Shown: positions 56,240 through 56,448 of the stretch, in pieces | Layout: the number at the start of each line of letters is the position of its first letter | Position numbering within the stretch: the first letter of the stretch is position 1 | From: Flavobacteriales bacterium | GTDB taxonomy: Bacteria; Bacteroidota; Bacteroidia; Flavobacteriales_F; PHOS-HE28 | DNA: 56,448 nucleotides | Direction of reading: 5' to 3' | NCBI GenBank assembly: GCA_016717305.1 | Contig: JADKFY010000026.1 | Coordinates: forward strand, 1-56,448 | Translations under genes and position numbers: made by a program | The notes under the pieces: generated by a model | The model's input: only the letters and a program-made list of their open reading frames with translations | The model's database searches: none | Told to the model about the DNA's origin: nothing

Positions 56240-56448
56240 ATGGCAGACTTGAGAACGAACCTCGCAGGTATCAAAAGCCCAAATCCTTTCTGGTTGGCAT
56301 CGGCTCCGCCTACCAACAGCGGCTACCAGATCATGAAAGCCTTCGATGCGGGCTGGGGTGGTGCCGTGTGGAAGACCCTCGGCGTGCCCGTGGTGAACGT
56401 GAGCAGCCGCTACGGCGCATTGAACTACCGTGATAATCGCATGGTCGG
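56240..56448 (+). CDS. preA: Dihydropyrimidine dehydrogenase subunit PreA, 5' part
   Basis: The first 69 residues only, starting MADLRTNLAGIKSPNPFWLA and continuing SAPPTNSGYQIMKAFDAGWG and GAVWKTLGVPVVNVSSRYGA. This is the FMN-barrel start of the catalytic subunit that reduces the 5,6 bond of uracil and thymine. The conserved SAPPT, AGWGG and KTLG are present. The ATG lies just six bases after the repeat array. The gene is cut by the window end; the iron-sulfur C-terminus is not visible. Confidence 0.93.
   Translation, partial: MADLRTNLAGIKSPNPFWLASAPPTNSGYQIMKAFDAGWGGAVWKTLGVPVVNVSSRYGALNYRDNRMV

Noticed and set aside
1..56448. tRNA or rRNA genes
   Set aside because: No cloverleaf-like stretches with the T-arm consensus and no rRNA signature sequences were found by eye; a covariance-model search would be decisive.

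Overview
The window looks like a chromosome segment of a Bacteroidota bacterium, probably Flavobacteriales-like, with roughly 50-55% G+C. The signs are a type IX secretion (T9SS) C-terminal sorting domain on a giant exported protein, GEVED/PKD-type surface modules, families typical of the phylum (DUF2490, DUF3667, DUF4153/4173, Lacal_2735-like, SiaB/SiaC) and a DnaK carrying the GGGTHDVS variant. No rRNA, tRNA, CRISPR array, phage or transposase gene was seen.

Layout. (1) 1-15.95 kb, minus strand: two giant secreted adhesin-like genes. One runs off the left edge. The other spans 7194-15951 and ends in a T9SS sorting domain. Both are broken by many single-base frame changes, although the protein modules stay recognisable across the breaks. 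The 1.1 kb gap between them holds two inverted-repeat elements and a terminator. (2) 16.3-32.3 kb: housekeeping and transport genes (NhaC antiporter, MORN-like exported protein, dnaK, lipoprotein, panB, RluA-type synthase, priA, FucP-like sugar transporter, two small exported proteins, and a 1024-residue ABCG-like transporter with a TerB-like N-terminus). (3) 32.4-33.3 kb, minus strand: a SiaB-SiaC pair. (4) 33.5-39.6 kb, plus strand: a tightly packed run (methyltransferase, ZIP transporter, membrane protein, small HTH regulator, DUF4153-like protein, two further membrane proteins and an EEP-family protein), followed by a 0.5 kb repeat cluster. (5) 40.1-45.3 kb: a small membrane protein, an NRDE protein, a Lacal_2735-like protein, a DUF2490 protein, a T9SS-type exported protein, a DUF3667 protein and YajQ.

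(6) 45.6 kb to the right edge, plus strand: an almost complete reductive pyrimidine catabolism cluster. The genes are a (methyl)malonate-semialdehyde dehydrogenase, a class III omega-aminotransferase, an NCS1 nucleobase permease, a dihydropyrimidinase, a beta-ureidopropionase-like hydrolase, PreT, and the start of PreA, which is cut by the window edge. Together they would import uracil/thymine, reduce the ring (PreT/PreA), open it (dihydropyrimidinase), release ammonia and CO2 (ureidopropionase), transaminate beta-alanine or beta-aminoisobutyrate, and oxidise the semialdehyde to an acyl-CoA.

The most unusual structure lies in this cluster: most of its gaps hold interspersed repeats from at least four families. 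A four-helix-bundle (23S rRNA intervening-sequence type) gene sits between preT and preA, bracketed by inverted arrays of a GATTAGCTGAT motif. The right array encodes that protein's own C-terminus and stop codon. Copies of the same motif without the gene lie after the aminotransferase and after the dihydropyrimidinase. A lipoprotein gene takes its start codon from one of these copies. This repeat-plus-gene unit is the best candidate in the window for an undescribed mobile or repeat-associated system.
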